NCBI RefSeq assembly: GCF_905171765.1 | Contig: NC_053389.1 | Coordinates: 403,606,645-403,670,644 of the forward strand | DNA length: 64,000 nt | Reading direction: 5' to 3' | From: Bufo bufo | Taxonomy: Eukaryota; Chordata; Amphibia; Anura; Bufonidae | In this document: positions 22,052 through 33,162 of the stretch, one piece after another | Layout of the letters: the number at the start of each line of letters is the position of its first letter | How positions within the stretch are numbered: position 1 is the stretch's first letter | Notes under the pieces: model-generated | The model's database searches: none | Told to the model about the DNA's origin: nothing | The model's input: the letters and a program-made list of their open reading frames with translations, nothing else | Position numbers and translations under genes: made by a program

Positions 22052-22990
22052 CAGTACAGACCAAAAGTTTGGACACACCTTCTCATTCAAAGAGTTTTCT
22101 TTATTTTCATGACTATGAAGGCATCAAAACTATGAATTAACACATGTGGAATTATATACATAACAAACAAGTGTGAAACAACTGAAAATATGTCATATTC
22201 TAGGTTATTCAAAGTAGCCACCTTTTGCTTTAATTACTGCTTTGCACACTCTTGGCATTCTCTTGATGAGCTTCAAGAGGAAGTCCCCTGAAATGGTTTT
22301 CACTTCACAGGTGTGCCCTGTCAGGTTTAATAAGTGGTATTTCTTGCCTTATAAATGGGATTGGGACCATCAGTTGCGTTGAGGAGAAGTCAGGTGGATA
22401 TCCAGCTGATAGTCCTACTGAATAGACTGTTAGAATTTGTATTATGCCAAGAAAAAAGCAGCTAAGTAAAGAAAAATGAGTGGCCATCATTACTTTAAGA
22501 AGTGAAGGTCAGTCAGTCAGCCGAAAAATTGGGAAAACTTTGAAAGTAAGGGCTATTTGACCATGCAGGAGAGTGATGGGGTGCTGCACCAGATGACCTG
22601 GCCTCCACAGTCACCGGACCTGAACCCAATCGAGATGGTTTGGGGTGAGCTGGACCGCAGAGTGAAGGCAAAAGGGCCAACAAGTGCTAAGCATCTCTGG
22701 GAACTCCTTCAAGACTGTTGGAAGACCATTTCAGGGGACTACCTCTTGAAGCTCATCAAGAGAATGCCAAGAGTGTGCAAAGCAGTAATCAAAGCAAAAG
22801 GTGGCTACTTTGAAGAACCTAGAATATGACATATTTTCAGTTGTTTCAAACTTGTTTGTTATGTATATAATTCCACATGTGTTAATTCATAGTTTTGATG
22901 CCTTCAGTGTGAATCTACAATTTTCATAGTCATGAAAATAAAGAAAACTCTTTGAATGAGAAGGTGTGTCCAAACTTTTGGTCTGTACTG
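22052..22990 (+). mobile_element. Internally deleted Tc1-like transposon
   Basis: The 939-bp element has long, near-perfect TIRs beginning CAGTACAGACCAAAAGTTTG and TA on both sides. Its inner TIR word CTTCTCATTCAAAGAG is mirrored at the right end. It is shorter than a complete Tc1 because the middle of the transposase is gone. Its right TA is shared by a TATATA linker with the next element. Confidence 0.9.
22445..22829 (+). pseudogene. Deleted Tc1-like transposase
   Basis: An N-terminal piece starts MPRKKQLSKEK at 22445 and continues, after a break, to SVSRKIGKTLK, part of the DNA-binding region. It is joined near 22555 to the C-terminal catalytic end: [20 protein letters not shown] with the final E, then the C-terminal helix to KGGYFEEPRI. 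The first two catalytic aspartates, and some 200 residues with them, are missing, so it cannot be active. The ends remain recognisable and could still be mobilised in trans. Confidence 0.87.
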
Positions 22991-22996
22991 TATATA

Positions 22997-24545
22997 CAGG
23001 GAGTGCAGAATTATTAGGCAAGTTGTATTTTTGAGGATTAATTTTATTATTGAACAACAACCATGTTCTCAATGAACCCAAAAAACTCATTAATATCAAA
23101 GCTGAATATTTTTGGAAGTAGTTTTTAGTTTTAGCTATTTTAGGGGGATTTCTGTGTGTGCAGGTGACTATTACTGTGCATAATTATTAGGCAACTTAAC
23201 AAAAAACAAATATATACCCATTTCAATTATTTATTTTTACCAGTGAAACCAATATAACATCTCAACATTCACAAATATACATTTCTGACATTCAAAAACA
23301 AAACAAAAACAAATCAGTGACCAATATAGCCACCTTTCTTTGCAAGAACACTCAAAAGCCTTCCATCCATGGATTCTGTCAGTGTTTTGATCTGTTTACC
23401 ATCAACATTGCGTGCAGCAGCAACCACAGCCTCCCAGACACTGTTCAGAGAGGTGTACTGTTTTCCCTCCTTGTAAATCTCACATTTGATGATGGACCAC
23501 AGGTTCTCAATGGGGTTCAGATCAGGTGAACAAGGAGGCCATGTCATTAGATTTTCTTCTTTTATACCCTTTCTTGCCAGCCACGCTGTGGAGTACTTGG
23601 ACGCATGTGATGGAGCATTGTCCTGCATGAAAATCATGTTTTTCTTGAAAGTTGCAGACTTCTTTCTGTACCACTGCTTGAAGAAGGTGTCTTCCAGAAA
23701 CTGGCAGTAGGACTGGGAGTTGAGCTTGACTCCATCCTCAACCCGAAAAGGCCCCACAAGCTCATCTTTGATGATACCAGCCCAAACCAGTACTCCACCT
23801 CCACCTTGCTGGCGTCTGAGTCGGACTGGAGCTCTCTGCCCTTTACCAATCCAGCCACAGGCCCATCCATCTGGCCCATCAAGACTCACTCTCATTTCAT
23901 CAGTCCATAAAACCTTAGAAAAATCAGTCTTGAGATATTTCTTGGCCCAGTCTTGACGTTTCAGCTTGTGTGTCTTGTTCAGTGGTGGTCGTCTTTCAGC
24001 CTTTCTTACCTTGGCCATGTCTCTGAGTATTGCACACCTTGGGCTTTTGGGCACTCCAGTGATGTTGCAGCTCTGAAATATGGCCAAACTGGTGGCAAGT
24101 GGCATCTTGGCAGCTGCACGCTTGACTTTTCTCAGTTCATGGGCAGTTATTTTGCGCCTTGGTTTTTCCACACGCTTCTTGCGACCCTGTTGACTATTTT
24201 GAATGAAACGCTTGATTGTTAGATGATCACACTTCAGAAGCTTTGCAATTTTAAAAGTGCTGCATCCCTCTGCAAGATATCTCACTATTTTTGACTTTTC
24301 TGAGCCTGTCAAGTCCTTCTTTTGACCCATTTTGCCAAAGGAAAGGAAGTTGCCTAATAATTATGCACACCTAATATAGGGTGTTGATGTCATTAGACCA
24401 CACCCCTTCTCATTACAGAGATGCACATCACCTAATATGCTTAATTGGTAGTAGGCTTTCGAGCCTATACAGCTTGGAGTAAGACAACATGCATAAAGAG
24501 GATGATGTGGTCAAAATACTCATTTGCCTAATAATTCTGCACGCA

Positions 24546-24548
<3 letters not shown>
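22997..24548 (-). mobile_element. Tc1/mariner-type transposon with intact DD37E transposase
   Basis: The ends are CAGGGAGTGCAGAATTATTA at 22997 and the complement of CACTGCGTGCAGAATTATTA at 24548, flanked by TA on both sides (22995-22996 and 24549-24550). At 1552 bp it is full length for the group. A second inner repeat (TGCATAATTATTAGGCAACTT at 23175-23196 and its complement at 24351-24370) gives each end two TIR-like words. On the right it abuts an (AT)n microsatellite. Confidence 0.93.
23314..24330 (-). CDS. DD37E Tc1/mariner transposase, full length
   Basis: The 338-aa frame has no stop or frameshift and starts at the ATG complement 24328-24330 with MGQKKDLTGSEKSKIV. Residues about 8-45 form a helix-turn-helix (EGCSTFKIAKLLKCDHLTIK), and a second paired-like DNA-binding segment lies around 60-105. 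The catalytic triad is complete: D144 in LWTDEM, D237 in MQDNAPSH, E275 in [11 protein letters not shown]. With 37 residues between D237 and E275 this is DD37E, the spacing reported for the vertebrate TRT group of Tc1-like elements. It ends KKGGYIGH. Cut-and-paste transposition at TA is the family role. No intron or promoter is visible. Activity is inferred from intactness only. Confidence 0.95.
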   Translation of the reverse strand: MGQKKDLTGSEKSKIVRYLAEGCSTFKIAKLLKCDHLTIKRFIQNSQQGRKKRVEKPRRKITAHELRKVKRAAAKMPLATSLAIFQSCNITGVPKSPRCAILRDMAKVRKAERRPPLNKTHKLKRQDWAKKYLKTDFSKVLWTDEMRVSLDGPDGWACGWIGKGQRAPVRLRRQQGGGGVLVWAGIIKDELVGPFRVEDGVKLNSQSYCQFLEDTFFKQWYRKKSATFKKNMIFMQDNAPSHASKYSTAWLARKGIKEENLMTWPPCSPDLNPIENLWSIIKCEIYKEGKQYTSLNSVWEAVVAAARNVDGKQIKTLTESMDGRLLSVLAKKGGYIGH

Positions 24549-24593
<45 letters not shown>

Positions 24594-24680
24594 TTAAAAG
24601 CATCAATAAATATGTAAAAAAAAAAAAAAAGGAGAGGGAGGGAGGGAGAGACAAGGAGAGGGATGGACAAGGGACCCTTC
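24549..24680. repeat. (TA)n microsatellite, poly-A and GGGA-rich run
   Basis: About 18 TA repeats at 24548-24583 start at the right TSD of the DD37E element. They are followed by AT-rich sequence, a 15-A run near 24617 and GGAGGGAGGGAGAG. Confidence 0.85.
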
Positions 24681-27600
24681 AGCACCCTGAACCGACAGTG
24701 GGGGCCAAGAAGTCACTGCCGATCCAGGACTCATTCATTTTGATAAATGTCAGTCTGTCCACAGAGTCAGTGGACAGACGGGTCTGCTTGTCGGTGACCA
24801 CCCCACCTGCCGCGCTCAATTTCCGCTCAGACAGTACGCTGGATGGGGGGCAAGACAGTAACTCCAGTGCATACTGAGCGAGCTCACGGCAGGTGTCCAG
24901 CCTGGCAACCCAGTACTCCATGGGGTCGTCGGTGCTCATGCTGTAGGAAGCACCACGGACCCCATGTAGTCTGCCACCATGTGGGCCATCCGCTGGTGGT
25001 GACTGCTGCTGCTGGTACTGGGTCGCGCAGACTGGTAGAACAACCTCATCTCACCCATATGGTCACTTTCTCGGGTGGTGCTGCTGGGGCCAGCCACCTG
25101 CTGGGTGAGATGGGTGGGTAGAACTGGAGCGTGAGGCCGAGGGTTTTCCTGCTCCAGCTGGTTGATCAGACAGGCCCGCAGTTGATCCATCCAGTCCTGC
25201 CTCTGGCGGGCTGGGATGAACTGCTCCAGTTTTCCCTTGCAGCAAGGGTCTAAAAGGGTGGCCACCCAATAATGATCCCTCTCCTTAATTTTCCTGATCC
25301 GGGAGTCCCTCCAGAGGCATCACAGCATGTGGGCAGCCATGGGGAAGAGGACAGCCCACTGTGACTCTTCATGGCTGCCTGGGACCATGACCTCTTGTTC
25401 CTCCTGCTGCTGTTGCTGCTGCTCCCAGTGGGAGCTGCCCCACCCCCAGACTAACTGTGCCCCCAGCACCAGCTCTCCCTCCTGACCAGGCCCAGACTCC
25501 TGGACGTCGACAAATTCCTCCTACTCCTTCTCCTCCTCCTCGTCCTGGGCCTGGTCCTGGTGGGGCATTGTTGCCTCTTCTTGCTCCACCAAGGCACTCT
25601 CCCCAGCCTCGAGCAGGTGATCTAGTGTCTTGTCCAGCAGGAACATTATGGGGAGCACGTCATTGAGGCCGACATGCTACCAGCTGACCTTCTTGGTTGC
25701 CTGCTCAAATGGGGCCAACACGTGGCAGACCTGGTGTATCTGCCCCCACTCCTCATTAGTGATGTAGGGGAGTGGGTGTGATGCCCTGGAATGCCTAGAT
25801 CTAGCAGATATTCCCTCAACGCCCGTCGCTGCTCCCACAACCTGTCAAGAATGTGGAGGGTGGAGTTCCACCGCGTCACGCTGTCCCCAATCAGCCTGTG
25901 AGGGGGCAGGCTGTTGTCCGGCTGCAGTTTGGACAGGGACATGGCGGCGGTTGTTGAGCTTCAGAAGTGGCTGGCAATCCTCCGTACCCTTTGCACAATG
26001 TCACTCAACCTTGGGTATGTGCGGAGGAACTTCTGTACCACAAGGTTAAGGACATGTGCACGTGGGAAAGACTGCCAGCATGGAGGGAGGCGAGTAGGTT
26101 GCTGCCATTGTCACAGACAACCATACCTGCATCTATCCTGCGGGGTATCAGCCACTTCTGGACCTGAGCTTGTAGCGTGGCCAGAACATCAGGTCCAGTG
26201 TGTCTCCGTTCCCCTAAGCTCACAAGCTAGAGCACGGCCTGGCAGCAGGCGTGCCCCACACTTGCATAGCTACGTGGATGCTTGCTGGGGGGCTCAGCAG
26301 CCATGGATACAGTGGATTGCAGGAGAGCAGCAGTTCTCTCCTGGACACGCCGGAGGGGAACATAGAATGTGTCGGCATATAAGAATCATTTGGCCCATCT
26401 AGTCTGGACCACAAACTCAGATGCCGCTGATCCCTCCCCGGCGCTTCGGAGGGACACCCAATGAGCTGTGAAACTGATGTATCATCCCTGCCCATGTCTG
26501 TTGGTCCAAGCATCGATTATCAGATGCACCCTGTCTCTGACAGAATGATCCAATGACATGGATGCATTCTGCACCATGTGCTGGTGTAGGGCAGGGACGC
26601 CGGTCCTGGCAAAGAACTGGCGGCTGGGGACACGCCATCTAGGTTGTGCCTGCTTCAACATCTGCCTGAATGGATTGCTGTCCACAAGATTGAAGGGCAG
26701 CAGATGTTTGGCGATAACCCTTGCCAGGAGCCCATTGAGTGAACGCACGCATGGGTTCCCGGGGGTGTAGGGAGCGGTGCGATCAAAGTTGTCGGCAACC
26801 GACGGCTGGTGCCGGACGGCAGAGGAGGAGGAGATAGAGGAGGGTGCAGTGGAGGCAGAGGTCTGGCTGCCGGTACCAGTACCTCTAGGAGAGGTAGTGG
26901 GGGAGTGGGAATGAATCGGTGGAAGGGGTTGGGGTGGCTGCAGTACAGTGGCAGGACCTGCTGTCCCCTGCACACTGCTGGTGGCGCTGCTATGACCACC
27001 CTACATCTGTTCCCACTCCTGCCAGTGGTTGACTCACATGTGCTGGGTAAGGGCAGTGGTACCTAGCTGAGCCACAGACCTACTTCTCCTCACCCTGGCA
27101 TGGCACAGCTGACAGATGCCAATTGTGACATTATCTGCTACCAGGGTGAAGAACGCTCAAACAGGCGACTTCCGCACCGACCTCCTGTCAGATGGGTTGG
27201 TGCTGACTTGCGCCTGTTCAGGCTCAATGCGCACAGGTGGAGCTGGCTGCTGCTGCTGCTGCCTCCTCCTGCTGCCATTACTAGTGGAGCCCCTGACACT
27301 GGGCTCCCTGGTTACCTGGCGCACCATTTGGCTTCCTACCTTCATTGGTGCTGCTGTCACCTGACAAAGGTGATGGCACCCATTCTGGGTCACCCTCCTC
27401 TTCATCCCCTATAATGTCAGACCCAGGGCCAACCAGTGGTGGACTGAGGGGAACAGAAATGACGTGGAGACCCTGACAGGGCTCCGCTGTCCCCTTGCTG
27501 ATGCCTGGGTCTGACTAGGTGCAGGGGTTGTGTGGCTGACACCACCCACACCAGTTGGAAGGGATGTCACTGGGGTATTGACAGGCATTACCCCCTCCTC

Positions 27601-28035
27601 CTCCTCCATCCCTTCCAAAAGGTCCTGCCCATTAGGATGACTAAACTGCAATTCAGCCTCCTGCATTGCCTCCCCCAAGACATCCCTCTCCGTGTCACTG
27701 TCTTCAAACAGGAGCAGGGTAGATTCTTGGGGACTGGGGGTTGGTCCTGCAGGAGGCAGAGTACTGCAGGTGCTGCTGCTGCTGGGAGCCGGGACAGAGG
27801 ACTCTGTGGCACTGGAATGTGCCACGAGAGCCACCACTGCCTCGGCGTCTTGGGAACTAATGGGGCGGCTGCCACGCCCAAAGAACTCACAAATCAGACG
27901 GATGCCCCTGACACCTGCGCCCGCTTGTCCGTGGCTAGAGGAGCGGCCCCTTGCTGGTAGCATTCCAGCCCCAGAACCAACTCCCCTAGTACCCCTACCA
28001 CGACCATGGCTGCCTGCACGTCCCGGTGCACTCAT
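24681..28035 (-). pseudogene. hAT (ZBED-like) transposase, multiply frameshifted
   Basis: Read leftward from the ATG at 28035: a G/R-rich start (MSAPGRAGSHGRGRG) and acidic Ser-rich leader to 27409, then a BED finger around 27060-27175 (AFFTLVADN, CQLC, GTTALTQHM) with a TGA just before it. DNA-binding-domain sequence follows at 26973-26482 (VDSNPFRQMLKQAQPRWRVP), RNase H-fold pieces at 26223-26005 (VVCDNGSNLL) and 25942-25730 (HRLIGDSVTRWNSTL). The C-terminal dimerisation region is at 24939-24681 (ALELLSCPPSSVLSERKLSAAGGVV, then RLTFIKMNESWI). Frames change at least five times and some joints are lost, so the copy is dead. Family role: cut-and-paste transposition with 8-bp target duplications. 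Confidence 0.9.
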
Positions 28036-28136
28036 GCTGCTGATATATTCCCCACCCCAAAAAAAAATATATATATATAAATAAAATGTGAATTGGGCCA
28101 AACTTTATTGGGGTGGGGAAAAAATTAAATGAAATT

Positions 28137-28500
28137 TGTGTTCGGATAGGCTATCAGAAGTAAGTACCCTACCGGAACCCCTATACAATAGGCAGTAGAA
28201 TTAGGCCATAACTGCTGTCGTAAAGGTAGCCTAAAGTGGGCCACCTTAAGTAGTATGAGAATTAAAAAGGGGGAAATGGGTGGGTGGGTCAAATGCGCTG
28301 AGCCGTGCGTCCTTGGCTACGGAGGGTGAGGTTAAATACTGTGTGAGGGAGCCTCCCCTCACACAAATACGGCAATCTATTAGCCTATCCGAACACAAGT
28401 GTAAGGCAATCAGAAGTAAGTACCCTACCGGAACCCCTATACAATAAGCAGTAGAATTATGCCTTAACTGCTGTCGTAAAGGTAGCCTACAGTGGCCAAA
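28137..28500 (-). repeat. Split direct repeats B2, A2 and B1
   Basis: B units share CAGAAGTAAGTACCCTACCG through TGTCGTAAAGGTAGCCTA (28155-28235 and 28411-28490). A2 at 28297-28397 matches A1 at 33863-33959, from GCTGAGCCGTGCGTCCTTGG to GGCAATCTATT. The A2 end GCCTATCCGAACACA is the complement of the B2 tip, and the A1 end GCCTTACACA is the complement of the B1 start, as expected for circular-junction-based replication. Confidence 0.88.
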
Positions 28501-28544
28501 AAGTTTAGACGTTTAGAGTAATTACCCTTTATTATACTAATGCA

Positions 28545-29406
28545 TCATAACAACAGTTTGTGAAAGGCAACAGACATTTCTTGACATGGGTCTGGAATGT
28601 ACATGACATAACATGAGGACTTCCATCTTCCTAGCCTTTTGATGACATGAACTGGGACATTGTTTTTAAAGGCAGCTGAAGCAGCCCCAATGCGGAATGA
28701 GTGACCGGTAATGCTGGCTGGGTTAACACCGATAGTGACTAAGAGTGTTCTAATGTATTTGAGAAATACCTGAATGCTGAGAGGTGCATTGTTGTAAGGC
28801 AGCAACGGCGAGTACGTATATGAAGCACCCATTCGCTCAGGACTTCAACTGGGCACCATTCGTTACTAGTGGGAAAATACCTGATATGTACCACTTCTCC
28901 TGGTCGCGCAGCTTTTGATTGTTCTAAGTTCAGCAAGTACCCTGACCTGTCGTGAATTAAATCTCTCTTACGAAGAAACTTAAGAACCCATAGAAACACA
29001 AATATAATGCTGTTTTAACTAACCTACTAACCTCAAGGCCAAAAGGGCAACCCTGTAGCATGTCGGCCACTGACCTAAACATTGGTCCTGTGAAAGGCTG
29101 ACGGGCCGTAGTTTTCTGAAACGTGGTTTTCTGTATACCACGTAACATTGCTTTAATAGGATGGGCAGTAAATAAAGAAGGCTGATCTGGGTGAGCGAGA
29201 TACCAGAAATGCTGGATCCCTGCTAAATATAATTTGATCGTATTGTGAGCTAACTTCAGGTTTGAGTGGCAAAACCCCATAAGGGCCATTAGGTAAGTTA
29301 TGTGCCCCATTCCTAGCGGTGGATGCGAATCTCTAAATTTGTTGAATAACAACCAAGCTGTTTTGTACACTCTCAAGGTATTCTTAGGGAGGGATTGCTC
29401 CACCAA
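28545..29406 (-). pseudogene. Ngaro tyrosine recombinase, frameshifted
   Basis: Three minus-frame pieces (29406-28957, 28999-28739 and 28832-28545) together cover the protein. The N-terminal core-binding part reads LPKNTLRVYKTAWLLFNKF. The catalytic part reaches LYLCFYGFL at about 28990, where the first catalytic Arg is expected but the frame breaks. The middle section (LNLEQSKAARPG) precedes the C-terminal box: TGHSFRIGAASAAF (the H-x-x-R pair) and LGRWKSSCYVMYI with the nucleophilic Tyr. The enzyme inserts circular DNA copies by site-specific-recombinase chemistry without target duplication. Two frameshifts make this copy inactive. Confidence 0.88.
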
Positions 29407-30965
29407 GGATCTGGATGTGAGTAGCAGTGATGTTAATGCATGACTAGCAGGTTGTGATGTGGGATCGTAGCTGGTAACGGATCAGCCCCTGGAGAAACCT
29501 GAAAAAAGAATTGAAAATTAAGTCTGGATAGTGCGTCTGCAGCAACATTCCTCTGTCCCTGAATATGTGATCAAACAAAATTAAACCAATGCTGTAAAGA
29601 TAACCACACAAATCTCCTAAGGAATGCCATGACTTCTCTAGACCCAGACCTGCCCTTCATGAGGATGTCCACCAGAGCTGCATTATCTGTTAAAAACAAT
29701 ACCGTCTGATTACGCCATAGACTTCCCCATACCTGAGCTGCTGCCACTAAAGGATATATTTCAAAAAAGGGGGATGACTGTAGAAAACCTGGAATAGTAA
29801 GTACCTCAGGTGGCCAAGAACTGGCCATTCACTAATTCACGTGAATGGCCGCGAAACCTGTGGATGAGGCAGCATCCGTGTGGACGACCGGGGATTGACT
29901 CGAAACGGAGGGAACAAAAAAGGACACGCCTTTCCATAGTGCCAGAAATTTATCCCACATCATGAGATCTGCTAAGGCATACTGATCTAATTTAACCACA
30001 CTATCTTGATCTGGGGCTATAGGCAGAAGTTTCAGCAACCTAGAGATAAATGACCTGCCTTGTGGGATTATTCTCATTGCAAAGTTTAACATACCATGAA
30101 GACTCTGGAGATCTGCCTTTATGGTGACTCTAACGTGTGCCAATTTGTGCACTACCTCTCTGATCCTGGTTAATTTGTCCTGAGGTAGACTCGCTTGCAT
30201 ACTACCTGTATCCAAGCGAATGCCTAAAAAGGTTATGATATTGCCTGGACCCTCTAATTTATTAGACGCTACCGGCACGTTTAGATTGTCAAAAACTTCT
30301 CTTAAAACCATGAGATCTCGTGGTACCTGTGTGGGTGGCTCGATTAACAGGAAATCATCTAGATAGTGGATTACATGATAAACCCGAAATACATTTGACA
30401 GTACCCAATGCAAGCTTTGAGCGAACTGATCAAACAACCAGGGACTCGATTTAGCGCCAAAGGTCAACTTGTTCGCAAAATAATACTGCCCTTGCCACTT
30501 AATGCCATGCCACTGCCATAACTGAGGTTTTAAGGGCAGTAACTTAAATGCGTCCGTGATATCGGCTTTAGATAACCAAGTCCCCTTCCCTAACGAGAGG
30601 ATGACCTGTATCACTATCAATAGACTTGTATTTGATGGAAACTTCTTCAGAAGGTACCAGTGAATTCAGACTTGGAATGGAGAGTGAATGAGGAGCTGAC
30701 AAATCGTAGATTACCCTCTTTTTATTAGAAAATTTCCCTGTGACAACACCTATGGGGTTAACCCTCCAACAATCATAGGGGGACTGCACCATTGGACCTA
30801 TCAAGTAGCGCTTCTCAGGGTCTTGCACTCATATGTAGCTTGTGGTAGTGCTACCAAACCTGTATGAAACCCATGCCGAAGACCATCAACTAAAAATTGT
30901 ACCAAACTCTGATCTGGATGACCTAGTAAATACGTAGACAGTAAATCCGCTTCTACCACGCTTAG
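29407..30965 (-). pseudogene. Ngaro reverse transcriptase and RNase H, broken
   Basis: The frame opens near 30965 with LLSTYLLGHPDQSLVQFLVD and GLRHGFHTG, a conserved DIRS/Ngaro N-terminal block. It shifts at about 30820 to the piece with GVVTGKFSNKKRVIYDLSAP, and shifts again near 30610 to the main piece (30620-29832): WLSKADITDAFKLLPLKP, WLFDQFAQ, the catalytic HYLDDFLLI, FLGIRLDTGS, and RNase H VVHTDAASSTGFAAI. Stops TAG and TGA (29829-29834) interrupt RNase H, which continues MASSWPPEV, FLTDNAALVDIL and, after another TGA near 29570, HIQGQRNVAADALSRL. Upstream of the recombinase a linker runs to about 29410. It is clearly DIRS-order RT, not LINE or LTR. Confidence 0.9.
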
Positions 30966-30971
30966 TCATGC

Positions 30972-32109
30972 TCAACGCTGCCCCTTCTGTGGGCACACGG
31001 TGTTAGAATGAGCCCTTAAGCAAAGGGTACACAGGTGCAGCAGTCTACATTGGTTATAATAGCAACCTGTAGTGTTGAAGTTATTACATATCTGTGATTT
31101 GCCTAGGTATTTTATTGGGCGCCTTAACTTGTCTACGCCTGTGGAAAGCCTGGCAAGCGGAGGTTGTGGGGTATAACTAATTTGAGACCGCTCTGCCTTA
31201 GCACTAGCGCACCAATCAGTTGCATGCAAATAAGATCTGCAGTTATTACATGCCGGGCCTTGAGACCTGCAAAATGCCGGCAAAACAACTCGGTATCTAC
31301 AACCGACCAGTCCACTGTATGCTGTAACTGTCTTAACGCGGCTGCTGCTTTGGCTGAAAACGACCTATGATATTCATAGAATGCTGTGCCGCCATACTTG
31401 TTAGCTAAATCTACGACTTTGAACAAATAAAGATCCAGCTCTTCTCTCCAATTAAGACTCACTGAGCACACCACATCTCTAAACAAGCTGAATGCTAGGA
31501 CAATTCTTCTACAGTGAGTTTCCTATTAAGCCTGACATCTCTGGATTTCAAGATCACTGATACCTCCCCACACGCTATGGTTTTGTTATCCGGTATTTTG
31601 TGAGTGGCTATCAGCAATGAAGCTAAGTTGACGTCCTTACCATCTAATATGTCCTGACGCACGTTGGCTGGTATAAAATGAGATGGTGCTATGTTAGGGG
31701 AGTTAATTTGAGACCCAGCGATGGAGGACTGAGTGAGCGACTGCACCGCAGCACTGAGACTGACAGTATTCGAAGTAAAGGCCGTATTCTCTACTGCCTC
31801 TAATCTGGTCTGAAACTGCGACAAAGAGGATGCCATCGTATTCACTACTGCGTGAAGTTGTGTCAGCGAGGTTTGGATCGTATGCATTGATACCGAGTCT
31901 TCCCCAGAAGCAGGTGGTTCTGAAAACAATAATCTATATAGTTCCGCTTTCCTGGCAGATGCTGAAAAAGGAATCCCTCTCCTTGATAACTCGGCTGTGA
32001 GCCTTGGCACAGTCCAGGACCTGATAGCTGGAACCGCATCTCTTTCGGATTGGGAGTCTTCAGTACTGTGAGATGCCAAACTTCCTTCCATATTGGATTG
32101 CTGAGACAT
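30972..32109 (-). pseudogene. Ngaro gag-like ORF with SAP-like and Cys/His motifs
   Basis: It starts at the ATG at 32109 (MSQQSNMEGSLASHSTED). Residues about 31-60 (WTVPRLTAELSRRGIPFSAS) look like a SAP DNA-binding helix pair, followed by a predicted coiled region (SLTQLHAVVNTMASSLSQF). The frame closes at 31495 (KLTVEELS) and continues in another frame at 31486-31133 (LYLFKVVDLANKYGGTAFY…). It shifts again into 31283-30972, which ends with Cys/His-rich sequence: CNNCRSYLHATDWC, then FNTTGCYYNQCRLLHLCTLC. That last motif is typical of DIRS/Ngaro gag-like proteins. Two frameshifts are present. The product would package element RNA. Confidence 0.82.
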
Positions 32110-32289
32110 CCTGACTGAAAGAAATCCATGGTCAACTATGAGTGCTAGACTCTTATGCTCACAACAGCAAGCGTCACCAGATCAGTGATAAAACGACCTT
32201 GATACTAGGATAACCGTCCTGCCCAGTGAAGCGGGAATTGTACTCCTGAACCGTTAATAATACCAAGGCTACCGAATGGGATTTCCCCT

Positions 32290-32640
32290 TTTCCTCATGA
32301 CCTGTAGTCATGACAGGACTTATAGCGAGTCTGTAGTGGTGACAGACTTTGAGCGTCTGTAGTGGTGACAGACTTTGAGCGTCTGTAGTCATGACAGACT
32401 TCGAGCGTCTGTAGTCGTGACAGACTTCATAAGACACCTGTAGTAGTGGAAGGGCTTAAGTAACGTATCCATACACGTGGCAGATTTCGAAAAATGCCTG
32501 TAGTCGTGACAGGACTTAACGCTCTGTGGTCGTGACAGACATACAAAAGGAAACCTACGGCTACCACTAACGTGGGCAGCATCATAATGAATTGTGAGAA
32601 TGTACCTGTAGACATGGCAGGTTTCGCGGGCATGTAAATG
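32290..32640. repeat. ~30-bp tandem repeats with dyad core in the Ngaro leader
   Basis: Units have the form CTGTAGTNNTGACAGACTT-GAGCGT. Four or five are near-regular (32327-32430), and diverged ones lie on both sides to about 32640. Each CTGT…ACAG core is self-complementary. They lie between A1 and the gag ATG. Confidence 0.75.
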
Positions 32641-33129
32641 AGTAAAAGAAATAAAACAATTTTAATAAATATATATATATTTTTTTTGGAGGGATACATT
32701 TATTTTATTTTTTTCAGGAGTAGAATACCCTGTACCGATATGTGCCTCACCCTCGTGCTTGAATAGACCGTGACCCAACACCTGCACCATGAAGACCAAT
32801 TGTCACCTACCTGTAACAATTACAGATATGCCCTACCCTTCTGAGTGAACGAAGGGGAAACAAAAAAAACCCAAAAAAAATAAAAAATAATGTGATTTGA
32901 GAAGGCTGGGAGCGACTACCAAAGTATTTTTGACCTAAGAATACCTTGTCGAAATGAGTGACCGGAAGAGACACAATGTGGCAAGTGGACGCCCTGGGAT
33001 GAAGTTCTTATATGACCTGCAACAAATACCGTAGTTACCACCTGTAACCAAGCAACCTTAATGTGAAGATGTGTACGTATCCCTCAAAGATCTATTTGCA
33101 GAACTGCTTGTACTGGGTGTACACTTATT

Positions 33130-33162
<33 letters not shown>

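Noticed and set aside
32327..32430. Second array with palindromic ~30-bp units, CRISPR-like
   Set aside because: No spacers, and it lies in the leader of a Ngaro-type retroelement.
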